DNA of 64,000 nucleotides, from the NCBI RefSeq assembly GCF_029714425.1, contig NZ_CP121668.1, forward strand, positions 4,733,501 to 4,797,500, read 5' to 3'. A program made the position numbers and the translations under genes. This DNA comes from Bradyrhizobium sp. CB2312 (GTDB taxonomy: Bacteria; Pseudomonadota; Alphaproteobacteria; Rhizobiales; Xanthobacteraceae). The notes beneath the pieces were generated by a model, which saw only the letters and a program-made list of their open reading frames with translations, made no database searches and was not told the DNA's origin. Below are positions 11,549-21,514 of this stretch, in pieces (positions within the stretch are counted from its first letter, which is position 1; each line of letters starts with the position of its first letter).

Positions 11549-12043
11549 ATGGGTATCAACATCAACGCCACTGCACGCTCGCTTCTGCTGTCGGAATTCG
11601 TCTCGGCGTTCTTCCTCGCCATGCGCTATTTCTTCCAGCCGAAGCCGACGCTGAACTATCCGTTCGAGAAGGGCCCGATCTCGCCGCGCTTCCGCGGCGA
11701 GCATGCGCTGCGCCGCTATCCGAACGGCGAAGAGCGCTGCATCGCCTGCAAGCTGTGCGAAGCGGTCTGCCCGGCGCAGGCCATCACCATCGAGGCCGGC
11801 CCGCGCCGCAACGACGGCACGCGCCGCACCGTGCGCTACGACATCGACATGGTGAAGTGCATCTATTGCGGCCTCTGCCAGGAGGCCTGTCCGGTCGACG
11901 CCATCGTCGAAGGTCCGAACTTCGAGTTCGCGACCGAGACCCGCGAGGAACTGTTCTATGACAAGGCCAAGCTGCTCGCCAACGGCGACCGCTGGGAACG
12001 CGAGATCGCGAAAGCGATCGAGCTCGATGCGCCGTACCGGTGA
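11549..12043 (+). CDS. nuoI: NADH-quinone oxidoreductase subunit I (two [4Fe-4S])
   Basis: 164 residues from ATG 11549; an ATG at 11504 lies inside nuoH and would add a Cys/Ser-rich leader that the family lacks. Two 8Fe ferredoxin motifs carry clusters N6a and N6b: C64, C67, C70 and C74 ([12 protein letters not shown]) and C104, C107, C110 and C114 ([12 protein letters not shown]). It passes electrons from NuoG to NuoB. Confidence 0.98.
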   Translation: MGININATARSLLLSEFVSAFFLAMRYFFQPKPTLNYPFEKGPISPRFRGEHALRRYPNGEERCIACKLCEAVCPAQAITIEAGPRRNDGTRRTVRYDIDMVKCIYCGLCQEACPVDAIVEGPNFEFATETREELFYDKAKLLANGDRWEREIAKAIELDAPYR

Positions 12044-12052
12044 GGTCAGGGC

Positions 12053-12691
12053 ATGATCCTTCCCGCGCTGTTCTTCTATCTGTTCGCCGGCGTCTGCGTC
12101 GCCTCGGCGGTGATGGTGATTGTTTCGCGCAATCCCGTGCACTCCGTGCTGTACCTGATCCTGGCCTTCGTCAACGCCTCCGGCCTGTTCGTGCTGATGG
12201 GCGCCGAATTCCTCGCGATGATCCTGATCGTCGTCTATGTCGGCGCCGTCGCGGTGCTGTTCCTGTTCGTGATCATGATGCTCGACGTCGACTTCCTCGA
12301 GCTGCGCGAAGGCTTCATCCAGTACCTGCCGGTCGGCCTCGTGATCGGCGGCATCTTCATGTTCGAGCTGCTGCTCACCGTCGGCTTCTGGGTCATCAAT
12401 CCCGGCGTCTCCAAGACGATCACGGCGGCGATCCCGGCCAACGTCTCCAACACCGAGGCGCTCGGGCTCGTGCTCTATACGAAGTACATCCACTACTTCC
12501 AGCTCGCGGGCATGGTGCTCCTGGTCGCCATGATCGGCGCCATCGTGCTGACCTTGCGCCACAAGGCGAGCGTTAAGCGGCAGGACATCAATGTTCAGAA
12601 CGCACGCACGCCCGAAATGGCGATGGCGATGCGCAAGGTGGCGTCAGGGCAGGGGCTCTCGGACGCCGATGCGGCGGAGTGGGTGAAATGA
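12053..12691 (+). CDS. nuoJ: NADH-quinone oxidoreductase subunit J
   Basis: 212 residues with five membrane helices. The conserved third helix contains the [19 protein letters not shown] stretch, whose flexible pi-bulge is part of the coupling path. The C-terminal ~45 residues are polar ([15 protein letters not shown]) and end over the nuoK start, the stop overlapping the next ATG. Confidence 0.97.
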   Translation: MILPALFFYLFAGVCVASAVMVIVSRNPVHSVLYLILAFVNASGLFVLMGAEFLAMILIVVYVGAVAVLFLFVIMMLDVDFLELREGFIQYLPVGLVIGGIFMFELLLTVGFWVINPGVSKTITAAIPANVSNTEALGLVLYTKYIHYFQLAGMVLLVAMIGAIVLTLRHKASVKRQDINVQNARTPEMAMAMRKVASGQGLSDADAAEWVK

Positions 12692-12996
12692 CGATCGGGC
12701 TTGGACACTATCTGGCGGTCGGCGCGATCCTGTTCACGCTCGGGATCCTCGGCATCTTTCTGAACCGCAAGAATATCATCGTCATCCTGATGTCGATCGA
12801 GCTGATCCTGCTCTCGGTCAACATCAACCTCGTGGCGTTCTCGACCTTCCTCGGCGACATCGTCGGCCAGGTCTTCGCGCTGCTGGTCTTGACCGTGGCC
12901 GCGGCGGAAGCCGCGATCGGTCTCGCCATCCTGGTGGTCTATTTCCGCAACCGCGGCTCGATCGCGGTTGAGGACGTCAATCTGATGAAGGGCTGA
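12688..12996 (+). CDS. nuoK: NADH-quinone oxidoreductase subunit K
   Basis: 102 residues from ATG 12688, which overlaps the nuoJ stop by 4 bases; an upstream in-frame start at 12679 would add three residues not seen in the family. Three helices carry the two conserved membrane glutamates: one in [16 protein letters not shown] (helix 2) and one in [14 protein letters not shown] (helix 3). It is an antiporter-like small subunit at the NuoA/J/K/H junction. Confidence 0.97.
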   Translation: MTIGLGHYLAVGAILFTLGILGIFLNRKNIIVILMSIELILLSVNINLVAFSTFLGDIVGQVFALLVLTVAAAEAAIGLAILVVYFRNRGSIAVEDVNLMKG

Positions 12997-13004
12997 GCTC
13001 TCAA

Positions 13005-15116
13005 ATGGTTCAGGCAATCGTTTTCCTGCCCCTGCTGGGCGCCATTCTGGCCGGGCTCATCTCCCTGGTCGGCGCGCATGCCCGCAACCCCTCGGGTGAC
13101 GAGGTCGAGCATCACGGTGATCACGGCCATGATCACGGTCCTGGCGCGCACGCCCATGCGTCCGACACGATCGGCGAGGATGCGTCCGTCATTCACGAGA
13201 GCCATCACGATGACGCCCACGACGACCACGGCCACGGCCCGGTCGAGCCGGCGGCGGCGGGCTCGCGCGCTGCCGAGCTGATCACCACCGGACTGCTGTT
13301 CGTCGCGGCCGCGCTGTCCTGGATGACGCTGGTCGATGTCGGCTTCATGCACCACGACGGCCGGGTCCAGCTGCTGCCCTTCATCTTCTCCGGCGACCTC
13401 CAGGTCTGGTGGACGCTCCGCGTCGACACGCTCACCGCCGTGATGCTTGTGGTCGTCACGACCGTGTCCTCGCTCGTGCACCTCTATTCCATCGGCTACA
13501 TGGACGAGGACCCGTACCGGCCACGCTTCTTCGGCTATCTCAGCCTGTTCACCTTCGCCATGCTCATGCTGGTGACCGCGGACAATTTGGTCCAGCTGTT
13601 CTTCGGCTGGGAGGGCGTGGGTCTCGCCAGCTACCTGCTGATCGGCTTCTGGTACCAGAAGCCCTCCGCGAACGCGGCGGCCATCAAGGCCTTCGTGGTC
13701 AACCGCGTCGGCGACTTCGGTTTCGCGCTCGGCATCTTCGCGATCTTCATGCTGGTCGGCTCGACCGATTTCGAGACCATCTTCCACGCTGCGCCGGGCC
13801 TGACCGGCAAGACCATCAACTTCCTCGGCTGGCACGCCGACGCGCTGACCCTGACCTGCCTCTTGCTGTTCATGGGCGCGATGGGCAAGTCCGCGCAGTT
13901 CCTGCTGCACACCTGGTTGCCGGACGCGATGGAAGGCCCGACCCCGGTCTCGGCGCTGATCCACGCCGCGACCATGGTCACCGCGGGCGTGTTCATGGTG
14001 GCGCGCCTGTCGCCGCTGTTCGAGCTCGCCCCGACCGCGCAGGCCGTCGTGATGTTCTTCGGCGCCACCACCGCGTTCTTCGCGGCGACCATCGGCCTCG
14101 TGCAGAACGACATCAAGCGCATCGTCGCCTATTCGACCTGTTCGCAGCTCGGCTACATGTTCGTGGCGATGGGAGCAGGGGCCTATTCGGTCGGCATGTT
14201 CCACCTGTTCACGCACGCCTTCTTCAAGGCGCTGTTGTTCTTAGGCTCCGGCTCGGTGATCTACGCGATGCACCATGAGCAGGACATCCGCAACATGGGC
14301 GGCCTCTGGCGCAAGATCCCCTACACCTACGCAGTGATGGTGGTCGGCACGCTGGCGCTGACCGGCTTCCCGCTCACCGCCGGCTACTTCTCCAAGGACG
14401 CGATCATCGAGTCCGCCTACGCCTCGCACAATCCGTTCGCGGTGTACGGCTTCCTGATGACGGTCGTCGCCGCCGGCCTGACCTCGTTCTACTCCTGGCG
14501 CCTGATCTTCAAGACCTTCCACGGCGAGCCGCATGACGAGCATCATTACGAAGCCGCGCATGAGGCCCCGCTCTGGATACTGATCCCGATCGGCGTGCTC
14601 GCGGTCGGCTCGATCGTCGCGGGCTTCCCGTTCAAGGAGCTGTTCGCCGGTCACGGCGTCGAGGAGTTCTTCCGCGAGTCCGTGAAGATGAACCCGCACA
14701 TCATCGAGGAGATGCACCACATCCCCGAGACCATCGCCTTCCTGCCGACGGTGATGATGGTGCTGGGCTTCCTGGTGTCGTACCTGTTCTACATCCGCAG
14801 GCCCTACATCCCCGTTCGGCTCGCCGCAGAGCAGCCGATGCTGTACCAGTTCCTGCTCAACAAATGGTACTTCGACGAGCTCTACGACCTCATCTTCGTC
14901 CGTCCGGCGAAGTGGATCGGCTACCAGCTCTGGAAGAAGGGCGATGGCTTCATCATCGACGGCCTCGGTCCCGATGGCGTCTCCGCCCGCGTGCTGGACG
15001 TCACCCGCAACGTCGTGAAGCTCCAGACCGGCTATCTCTATCACTATGCGTTCGCCATGCTGATCGGCGCCGCCGGCCTGATCACCTGGTTCATGTTCGG
15101 CTTTGGAGGCCAGTAA
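13005..15116 (+). CDS. nuoL: NADH-quinone oxidoreductase subunit L, with His-rich insertion
   Basis: 703 residues, somewhat longer than the usual 610-660. It is the distal proton-pumping antiporter-like subunit with about 16 helices and the long lateral helix. Hallmarks include [16 protein letters not shown] (with the pump Glu), [24 protein letters not shown] and [17 protein letters not shown]. Between the first and second helices (residues about 34-80) lies an insertion with 13 histidines and many Asp/Glu. The frame stays intact on both sides, so this is a real insertion. The stop is directly followed by the nuoM start. Confidence 0.97.
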   Translation: MVQAIVFLPLLGAILAGLISLVGAHARNPSGDEVEHHGDHGHDHGPGAHAHASDTIGEDASVIHESHHDDAHDDHGHGPVEPAAAGSRAAELITTGLLFVAAALSWMTLVDVGFMHHDGRVQLLPFIFSGDLQVWWTLRVDTLTAVMLVVVTTVSSLVHLYSIGYMDEDPYRPRFFGYLSLFTFAMLMLVTADNLVQLFFGWEGVGLASYLLIGFWYQKPSANAAAIKAFVVNRVGDFGFALGIFAIFMLVGSTDFETIFHAAPGLTGKTINFLGWHADALTLTCLLLFMGAMGKSAQFLLHTWLPDAMEGPTPVSALIHAATMVTAGVFMVARLSPLFELAPTAQAVVMFFGATTAFFAATIGLVQNDIKRIVAYSTCSQLGYMFVAMGAGAYSVGMFHLFTHAFFKALLFLGSGSVIYAMHHEQDIRNMGGLWRKIPYTYAVMVVGTLALTGFPLTAGYFSKDAIIESAYASHNPFAVYGFLMTVVAAGLTSFYSWRLIFKTFHGEPHDEHHYEAAHEAPLWILIPIGVLAVGSIVAGFPFKELFAGHGVEEFFRESVKMNPHIIEEMHHIPETIAFLPTVMMVLGFLVSYLFYIRRPYIPVRLAAEQPMLYQFLLNKWYFDELYDLIFVRPAKWIGYQLWKKGDGFIIDGLGPDGVSARVLDVTRNVVKLQTGYLYHYAFAMLIGAAGLITWFMFGFGGQ

Positions 15117-16625
15117 ATGACAACCTGGCCCATCCTTTCGGTCACCACCTTCCTGCCGCTGGTCGGCGCGCTGATCGTCTATCTCAGCCGCGGCGACGAC
15201 GAGGCGGCCAAGCGCAACTCGCGCTGGATCGCGCTGTGGACCACGCTGATCACCTTCGCGGTGTCGGTGATCCTGGTGATGCGCTTCGATCCCTCCAGCG
15301 CCGACTTCCAGTTCGTCGAGAAGGCGAGCTGGCTCGCCACCGGCATCACCTACCACATGGGCGTCGACGGCATCTCGCTGCCGCTGCTGATCCTGACCAC
15401 CGCCGTGATGCCGTTCTGCATCATCGCGAGCTGGAAGGCGATCACGAACCGGGTGCGCGAATACATGATGGCGTTCCTGATTCTGGAAACGCTGATGATC
15501 GGCACCTTCTCGGCGCTTGATCTCGTGCTGTTCTACCTGTTCTTCGAGGGCGGCCTGATCCCGATGTTCCTGATCATCGGCATCTGGGGCGGTCCGCGCC
15601 GGGTCTACGCCTCGTTCAAGTTCTTCCTCTACACCTTCCTCGGCTCGGTCCTGATGCTGCTCGCCATCATGGCGCTGTACTGGAACGGCGGCACCACCGA
15701 CATCCCGACCTTAATGCACACCGCCGTGCCGCGGTCGTTGCAGACCTGGGCCTGGCTCGCCTTCTTCGCCTCGTTCGCGGTGAAGATGCCGATGTGGCCG
15801 GTGCACACCTGGCTGCCTGACGCGCACGTCGAGGCACCGACCGCGGGCTCGGTGGTCCTCGCCGCGATCCTGCTGAAGATGGGCGGCTACGGCTTCCTAC
15901 GCTTCTCGCTGCCGATGTTCCCGCTGGCCTCGCACGACTTCGCGCCGCTGATCTTCACGCTCTCGGCCATCGCCATCATCTACACCTCGCTGGTGGCCCT
16001 GATGCAGGAGGACATGAAGAAGCTGATCGCGTACTCCTCGGTCGCGCATATGGGCTTCGTCACCATGGGCATCTTCGCCGGCACCATGCAGGGCGTCGCC
16101 GGCGGCGTGTTCCAGATGATCTCGCACGGCATCGTCTCCGGCGCGCTGTTCCTCTGCGTCGGCATCGTCTACGACCGCATGCACACCCGCGAGATTGCGG
16201 CCTATGGCGGCCTCGTCAACCGGATGCCGCTCTATGCCATGACCTTCATGGTCTTCACCATGGCCAATGTCGGTCTGCCCGGCACGAGCGGCTTCGTCGG
16301 CGAGTTCATGACGCTGCTTGGCACCTTCAAGGTCTCGATCCCGACCGCGTTCTTCGCCACCTTCGGCGTCATCCTGTCGGCAGCCTACGCGCTGTGGCTC
16401 TACCGCAAGGTCGTGTTCGGTGCGCTGGTGAAGCCGTCGCTGATGAGCATGAAGGATCTCACCTTGCGCGAATGCGTGACGCTGTTCCCGATGATCGCGC
16501 TGACGATCCTGTTCGGCGTCTATCCGAAGCCGGTGCTCGACATGTCGGCCGCCTCGGTCCAGCAACTCGTCAACAACTACAACACCGCTGTGACGGCCGT
16601 GAAGGCCGCCGCACTGCTCCAGTGA
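15117..16625 (+). CDS. nuoM: NADH-quinone oxidoreductase subunit M
   Basis: 502 residues, about 14 helices, a proton-pumping antiporter-like subunit. Conserved features are [16 protein letters not shown] near residue 80, the pump Glu in [37 protein letters not shown], and [16 protein letters not shown]. It starts on the base after the nuoL stop. Length and motifs are normal. Confidence 0.98.
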   Translation: MTTWPILSVTTFLPLVGALIVYLSRGDDEAAKRNSRWIALWTTLITFAVSVILVMRFDPSSADFQFVEKASWLATGITYHMGVDGISLPLLILTTAVMPFCIIASWKAITNRVREYMMAFLILETLMIGTFSALDLVLFYLFFEGGLIPMFLIIGIWGGPRRVYASFKFFLYTFLGSVLMLLAIMALYWNGGTTDIPTLMHTAVPRSLQTWAWLAFFASFAVKMPMWPVHTWLPDAHVEAPTAGSVVLAAILLKMGGYGFLRFSLPMFPLASHDFAPLIFTLSAIAIIYTSLVALMQEDMKKLIAYSSVAHMGFVTMGIFAGTMQGVAGGVFQMISHGIVSGALFLCVGIVYDRMHTREIAAYGGLVNRMPLYAMTFMVFTMANVGLPGTSGFVGEFMTLLGTFKVSIPTAFFATFGVILSAAYALWLYRKVVFGALVKPSLMSMKDLTLRECVTLFPMIALTILFGVYPKPVLDMSAASVQQLVNNYNTAVTAVKAAALLQ

Positions 16626-16647
16626 TCGGGCAGGTCAGGATATCGCC

Positions 16648-18084
16648 ATGAGCTTTGAGACTGCAGGTTATCAACTGGCGCCGGTGCTGCCCGAGATCGT
16701 GCTCGCGGTCGGTGCGATGGCGCTTCTGATGCTCGGAGCCTATCGCGGGCAGGGGACGACCAGCGCCGTCACCTCGCTGGCGGTGGTGCTCTTGGTCGTG
16801 GTCGGCGTGCTCGTCTACGCCCAGCCTGCCGGCAAGCAGGTGACCTTCGGCGGCAGCATCATCGTCGACGACTTCGCCCGCTTCATGAAGATCATGGCGC
16901 TGATCGGCTCGGCGGCGACGCTGATCCTGTCGGCAGAGTTCCTATCCAATCCGTCTCGCCGCATCTTCGAGTACGCCATCCTCGTGCTGCTCTCGACGCT
17001 CGGCATGATGGTGCTGATCTCGGCTGGCGACCTGATCTCGCTCTATCTCGGCCTCGAGCTGATGTCGCTCGCACTCTACGTCGTGGCTGCCTCGAACCGC
17101 GACAACGCCAAGTCGACCGAGGCCGGCCTGAAGTATTTCGTGCTGGGCGCGCTGTCCTCGGGCATGCTGCTCTATGGTGCATCGCTGGTCTATGGCTTCA
17201 CCGGCACCGTCAGCTTCGCCGGCATCGCCCAGGCCGCGACCATCGCGAATGTCGGCCTGGTGTTCGGCCTGGTCTTCCTGCTCGCCGGCCTCTGCTTCAA
17301 GGTCTCGGCCGTGCCGTTCCACATGTGGACGCCTGACGTCTACGAAGGCGCGCCGACCCCGGTCACCGCCTTCTTCGCTTCGGCCCCGAAGGTGGCCGCG
17401 CTCGCCGTCTTCACCCGTGTCACGCTGACCGCATTCCCGGGCATCGTCTCGCAGTGGCAGCAGATCCTGGTGTTCGTGGCGATCGCCTCGATGGCGCTCG
17501 GCTCCTTTGCCGCGATCGGGCAGACCAACATCAAGCGCCTGATGGCCTACTCCTCGATCGGCCATATGGGCTTCGCGCTGGTGGGCCTTGCCTCCGGCAC
17601 GGTCGAAGGGGCGCAGGGCGTCCTGATGTACATCGTGATCTACGTCGCGATGACGCTCGGCTCGTTCTCGATCATCCTCGCCATGAAGCGCAACGGCCAG
17701 GCGGTGGAGCAGATCAGCGATTTCGCCGGCCTGTCGCGGACAAATCCGATGCTCGCCTTCCTGTTCGCGATGCTGCTGTTCTCGCTTGCAGGCGTGCCGC
17801 CGCTCGCCGGCTTCTTCGGCAAGTGGTACGTCTTCGTCGCCGCCATCAAGGCCAATCTGTTCACGCTCGCCGTCATCGGCGTGCTGACCAGCGTCGTCGG
17901 CGCCTACTACTATCTCTCCATCGTCAAGACGATGTATTTCGACGAGCCGGCCGGCCAGGTCGATCCGGTCAGGATCGAGGTGAAGACGGTGATGGCGGTC
18001 ACGGGCGTGTTCAACCTGCTGTTCGCACTGTTTGCGGGTCCGGTGGTGAGCGTTGCCTCCGCCGCGGCAAAGTCGCTGTTCTAG
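16648..18084 (+). CDS. nuoN: NADH-quinone oxidoreductase subunit N
   Basis: 478 residues, about 14 helices, the third antiporter-like pump. Conserved features are LYLGLELMSLALYVV with the pump Glu, KVSAVPFHMWTPDVYEGAPTP (about residues 217-237 region), LMAYSSIGHMGFALVG and GVPPLAGFFGKWYVF. It closes the complex I operon. The birA start follows its stop by one base, so transcription likely continues. Confidence 0.98.
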   Translation: MSFETAGYQLAPVLPEIVLAVGAMALLMLGAYRGQGTTSAVTSLAVVLLVVVGVLVYAQPAGKQVTFGGSIIVDDFARFMKIMALIGSAATLILSAEFLSNPSRRIFEYAILVLLSTLGMMVLISAGDLISLYLGLELMSLALYVVAASNRDNAKSTEAGLKYFVLGALSSGMLLYGASLVYGFTGTVSFAGIAQAATIANVGLVFGLVFLLAGLCFKVSAVPFHMWTPDVYEGAPTPVTAFFASAPKVAALAVFTRVTLTAFPGIVSQWQQILVFVAIASMALGSFAAIGQTNIKRLMAYSSIGHMGFALVGLASGTVEGAQGVLMYIVIYVAMTLGSFSIILAMKRNGQAVEQISDFAGLSRTNPMLAFLFAMLLFSLAGVPPLAGFFGKWYVFVAAIKANLFTLAVIGVLTSVVGAYYYLSIVKTMYFDEPAGQVDPVRIEVKTVMAVTGVFNLLFALFAGPVVSVASAAAKSLF

Positions 18085-18085
18085 G

Positions 18086-18892
18086 ATGGTGTTCGCGCTC
18101 GGTCCTCGCGCACAGTCCGCGGGCTACAAGCTCGCGGCGTTCGAACGGACCGGCTCGACCAACACCGATGCGATCGAGCACGCGCGCTCCGGTGAACGCG
18201 GCCCAATGTGGTTCGTCACCGATGAGCAGACCGCCGGCCGCGGCCGCCGCCAGCGCGCCTGGATCGCACCCAAGGGTAATCTCGCCGCCAGCATCCTCGA
18301 AGTCATGGACGTCGCCCCGGCCGTCGCCGCCACCCTCGGCTTTGCGGCCGGGCTGGCGCAGGAGGCGGCGCTGGAGAAGGTCAGCCTGGAAGCCGCCCTG
18401 CGTCTCGGCGAGGGCCGTCCCCGTTACGCCCTGAAATGGCCGAATGACGTGCTCGCGGACGGCAAGAAGCTCGTCGGCATCGCGCTCGAGGCCGAGACCG
18501 TCGGCGACCGGCTCGCCGTCGTCGCCGGCATGGGCACCAACGTCGTCGCAGCGCCCGAGGGCACCCCGACGCCCGCGGTGTCGCTGGCCGCGCTCGGGGT
18601 CCAGATCAGCGCGGAGGAGCTGTTCACGGCCCTGTCGGACGCCTGGGTCGAGTTCCGCGGCATCTGGGACAATGGCCGCGGCTTTGCCAAAATCCGACAA
18701 CTCTGGCTGGAGCGCGCCGCCGGCCTCGGCGAGCGGGTTGCGATCAACACGGGAACCATGACGCTGGAAGGCACTTTCGACACCATCGACGACACCGGCT
18801 GCCTGATCGTCCGCACCGCGGACAGCCGCCTTGTGCCGATCGCCGCAGGCGAGGTGTTCTTCGGCCCGGTGCGCTCGGTGGGAGCTGCATGA
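18086..18892 (+). CDS. birA: Biotin-acetyl-CoA-carboxylase ligase, monofunctional
   Basis: 268 residues from ATG 18086; an earlier frame start at 18053 lies inside nuoN and is rejected. The protein activates biotin with ATP and attaches it to carboxylase carrier lysines. The biotinyl-AMP loop GRGRRQRAW is at residues 51-59, and KWPNDVL follows near 115-121. The N-terminal helix-turn-helix found in E. coli BirA is absent, so it is a ligase only and not a repressor. A small C-terminal SH3-like domain follows. Position right after nuoN is common in rhizobia. Confidence 0.95.
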   Translation: MVFALGPRAQSAGYKLAAFERTGSTNTDAIEHARSGERGPMWFVTDEQTAGRGRRQRAWIAPKGNLAASILEVMDVAPAVAATLGFAAGLAQEAALEKVSLEAALRLGEGRPRYALKWPNDVLADGKKLVGIALEAETVGDRLAVVAGMGTNVVAAPEGTPTPAVSLAALGVQISAEELFTALSDAWVEFRGIWDNGRGFAKIRQLWLERAAGLGERVAINTGTMTLEGTFDTIDDTGCLIVRTADSRLVPIAAGEVFFGPVRSVGAA

Positions 18893-20562
18893 TGGCGAGG
18901 CCCGACGAACTGGTGTTTGCGCCGCTCGGCGGCGTCGGCGAGATCGGCATGAACCTGTCGATCTACGGCCTCGGCAACCGCCACCAGCGTTCTTGGCTGG
19001 CGGTCGATCTCGGCGTCTCCTTCGGCGACGAGGAGCATCTGCCCGGCATCGACCTGATCATGCCCGACATCAGCTTCCTGGAGAAGGAACGCAAGAACCT
19101 GATGGGCCTGGTGCTGACCCATGCCCATGAGGATCATTTCGGCGCGATCATCGACCTCTGGCCGCGACTGAAATGCCCGATCTACGCGACGCAGTTCAGC
19201 GCGGCGCTGTTCGAGGCCAAATGCGCCGCCGAGCGCAACGCCCCGGAGATTCCCGTCACCGTGATCCCCTCCGGCGGCCGCATCGATGTCGGACCGTTCA
19301 ACGTCGAGTTCATCCCCGTTGCGCATTCGATTCCCGAAGCGCACGCGCTGGCGATCCACACCGAAGCCGGCACGGTGCTGCACACCGGCGACTGGAAGAT
19401 CGACCCGACCCCGACGCTGGGACGTCCCACCGACGAGAAGCGGCTGCGGGAGCTCGGCGAAGAGGGCGTTCTCGCCCTGATCGGCGATTCCACCAATGCC
19501 GTGCGCGACGGCCGTTCGCCGTCGGAAGCCGAGGTCGCCAAAACCATCATCGACTTGGTCAAGGCCGCCAAGGGCCGCGTCGCGGTGACGACCTTTGCCT
19601 CCAACGTCGCCCGCATCAAGGCCGTGGCCGATGCTGCGAAAGCCGCCGACCGCGAGGTCGTCGTGGTCGGTCGCGCCATGGAGCGCGTGGTGCAGGTCGC
19701 GCGCGAGACCGGCTATCTCGACGGCGTGCAGAATTTCCGCTCGCCCGAGGTCTACGGCCATCTGCCGCAGGACAAGGTGCTGGCGCTGTGCACCGGCAGC
19801 CAGGGCGAGCCGCGCGCCGCGCTGGCGCGCATCGCCAATGACGACCATCCCGAGATCACGCTCAACCGCGGCGACAGCGTGATCTTCTCCTCGCGCACCA
19901 TTCCCGGCAACGAGAAGGCCGTCGGCTCGATCATCAACAATCTGGTGCTTCAGGGCGTCGAGGTCCTGACCGACCGCGATCATCTGGTCCACGTCTCCGG
20001 CCACCCCCGCCGCGACGAGCTGCGCGACATGATCTCCTGGGTGAAGCCGCAGCTGCTGATCCCCGTCCATGGCGAGGCCCTGCATCTGAACGAGCACGCA
20101 AAACTTGCGCGCGCCGCCGGCGTGCCGCGCGTGCTGGTCTGCCGCAACGGCGACCTCGTCAAGCTCGGCCCCGGCGATCCCGGCATCGTCGGCGAGGTGC
20201 CCTCGGGCCGGCTCTACAAGGACGGCACGATCCTGGAGGATTCCAAATCCCGCGCCGTGGTCGAGCGCCGCCGCATGGCGTTCTCCGGCTGCGCCTTCGT
20301 CGCGATCGCCATGACCGAGCAGGGCGAGCTCGCCGACGATCCCGAGGTCGATCTCGTCGGCATCCCCGAGAAGAACAGGGCCGGCGAGGCCTTCGACGAC
20401 ATCGTCTTCGACGCCGTGATGTCCACCATCGAGGGCCTGCCGCGGGCGCGCCGCCGCGATCCGGACGCTTTGGGAGAATCGGTGCGGCGCGCCGTCCGTG
20501 CCGTGATCAACGAACATTGGGGCAAAAAGCCCCCCTGTCTGGTACATGTCCTGACGGTGTAG
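18889..20562 (+). CDS. rnj: Ribonuclease J (metallo-beta-lactamase/beta-CASP RNase)
   Basis: 557 residues starting at ATG 18889 (or 18892), overlapping birA by 4 bases. RNase J is a 5' exonuclease/endonuclease for mRNA turnover and rRNA maturation. The zinc site HAHEDH is at residues 78-83, followed by PVAHSIPEAHA, HTGDWKID and the beta-CASP motifs including GDSTNA and CTGSQGEPRAALARI, with HVSGHPRRDEL near residue 370. Many proteobacteria use RNase E alone; rhizobial alphaproteobacteria also carry RNase J. Length is as expected. Confidence 0.95.
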   Translation: MMARPDELVFAPLGGVGEIGMNLSIYGLGNRHQRSWLAVDLGVSFGDEEHLPGIDLIMPDISFLEKERKNLMGLVLTHAHEDHFGAIIDLWPRLKCPIYATQFSAALFEAKCAAERNAPEIPVTVIPSGGRIDVGPFNVEFIPVAHSIPEAHALAIHTEAGTVLHTGDWKIDPTPTLGRPTDEKRLRELGEEGVLALIGDSTNAVRDGRSPSEAEVAKTIIDLVKAAKGRVAVTTFASNVARIKAVADAAKAADREVVVVGRAMERVVQVARETGYLDGVQNFRSPEVYGHLPQDKVLALCTGSQGEPRAALARIANDDHPEITLNRGDSVIFSSRTIPGNEKAVGSIINNLVLQGVEVLTDRDHLVHVSGHPRRDELRDMISWVKPQLLIPVHGEALHLNEHAKLARAAGVPRVLVCRNGDLVKLGPGDPGIVGEVPSGRLYKDGTILEDSKSRAVVERRRMAFSGCAFVAIAMTEQGELADDPEVDLVGIPEKNRAGEAFDDIVFDAVMSTIEGLPRARRRDPDALGESVRRAVRAVINEHWGKKPPCLVHVLTV

Positions 20563-20604
20563 ATTGGGCGTGGTCTCCGGATCATGCCTTGAGGGAGAAG
20601 AAAC

Positions 20605-21009
20605 ATGCTGGGTCGCCTCAACCACGTCGCGATCGCGACCAGGGACGCCGTCAAGGCCGCGAAGATCTACGGCGCGGCATTCGGAGCGCAGATCTCGGAA
20701 GCCGTTCCGCTGCCCGAGCATGGCGTCACCACGGTGTTCGCGACGCTTCCCAACACCAAGATCGAGTTCATCGAGCCGCTTGGCGAAGCCTCGCCGATCG
20801 CAAAATTCCTCGAGCGCAACGCCGATGGCGGCATCCACCATGTCTGCTACGAGGTCGTCGATATCATCGCCTCGCGCGACACGCTGGTGAAGGAGGGGGC
20901 CAGGGTGCTCGGCGACGGCGTGCCGAAGATCGGCGCCCACGGCAAGCCGGTGCTGTTCTTGCACCCCAAGGATTTTTCCGGCGCGCTGGTCGAGATCGAG
21001 CAGGCATAA
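20605..21009 (+). CDS. mce: Methylmalonyl-CoA epimerase
   Basis: 134 residues of the vicinal-oxygen-chelate fold. It interconverts (R)- and (S)-methylmalonyl-CoA in propionate and odd-chain metabolism. Metal ligands fit the pattern: H7 in LNHVAIA, an acidic residue in KIEFIEPLGE, the His pair in GGIHHVCYEV, and a C-terminal Glu in LVEIEQA. PLGEASPIAKFLERN is characteristic. A GAGGGAGAAG ribosome site precedes the start. It sits between RNase J and a DUF1467 gene, an arrangement often seen in rhizobia. Confidence 0.94.
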   Translation: MLGRLNHVAIATRDAVKAAKIYGAAFGAQISEAVPLPEHGVTTVFATLPNTKIEFIEPLGEASPIAKFLERNADGGIHHVCYEVVDIIASRDTLVKEGARVLGDGVPKIGAHGKPVLFLHPKDFSGALVEIEQA

Positions 21010-21018
21010 GGCCGTCCC

Positions 21019-21294
21019 ATGGCCATCCAGATATCGACCGCCATCGCGATCTATTTCGTCATCTGGTGGATCGCACTGTTCCTGACGCTGCCGTTCGGGG
21101 TGCGCAGCCAGCACGAAGACGGCGTCGGCGTGCCCGGCACCGATCCCGGCGCACCGATCCTGACACGGATGGGCCGCAAGCTGATCTGGACCACGATCAT
21201 CTCGGCGATCGTCTACGGCCTCGGCATGGCCGCCTACCACGCCGGCTATCTCTCGATCGAACGCCTGTCGAAACTGATGGGCATGCCGTTCTAG
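21019..21294 (+). CDS. DUF1467 family membrane protein
   Basis: 91 residues, two membrane helices (about 9-29 and 58-78) joined by the family's conserved loop GVRSQHEDGVGVPGTDPGAP. It lies 9 bases after the epimerase gene and is probably in the same transcript. DUF1467 proteins are short alphaproteobacterial membrane proteins of unknown function, commonly found between mce and proS/lolC. Here that synteny is broken: proS and lolC/E are more than 30 kb away, so a rearrangement may have separated them. Confidence 0.9.
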   Translation: MAIQISTAIAIYFVIWWIALFLTLPFGVRSQHEDGVGVPGTDPGAPILTRMGRKLIWTTIISAIVYGLGMAAYHAGYLSIERLSKLMGMPF

Positions 21295-21299
21295 TTTCA

Positions 21300-21439
21300 C
21301 CTCTCCCGAAGGGAGAGGTCGGATCGCATCGTAAGATGCGATCCGGGTGAGGGGTTATGGTCTCACCGGATGCCGCGGGATTGCTCAGGCGCGCAATTGC
21401 GCGCCATAGCAATCCGACCTCTCCCCGCTGGGGAGAGGT
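21300..21439 (+). repeat. Composite hairpin repeat island
   Basis: Four stem-loops follow each other. They are 21300-21307 with 21311-21318 (8 bp), 21320-21330 with 21335-21345 (11 bp, core GGATCGCATC), 21378-21385 with 21408-21415 around a perfect 18-base palindrome at 21388-21405, and 21417-21426 with 21430-21439 (10 bp). The first and last stems share the same ACCTCTCCC-type sequence and so bracket the unit. The region has no coding signal and directly follows a stop codon, so it may also end transcription. It resembles non-coding palindromic elements common in Bradyrhizobium. Confidence 0.75.
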
Positions 21440-21514
21440 GAGGTACTTCGGCGATAGTCTTTGCTTCGTTTCGTCACTCGCTTAGAATTTGCGCTTGTTT
21501 TATCGGGGGCATGA

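Noticed and set aside
13101-13245. His-rich NuoL stretch as a frameshift artefact
   Set aside because: The frame is the same before and after, and the alternative frames do not give NuoL sequence.
18424-21300. 958-residue minus-strand open frame opposite RNase J and mce
   Set aside because: It spans three well-supported plus-strand genes and shows no domain pattern; a codon-bias shadow.
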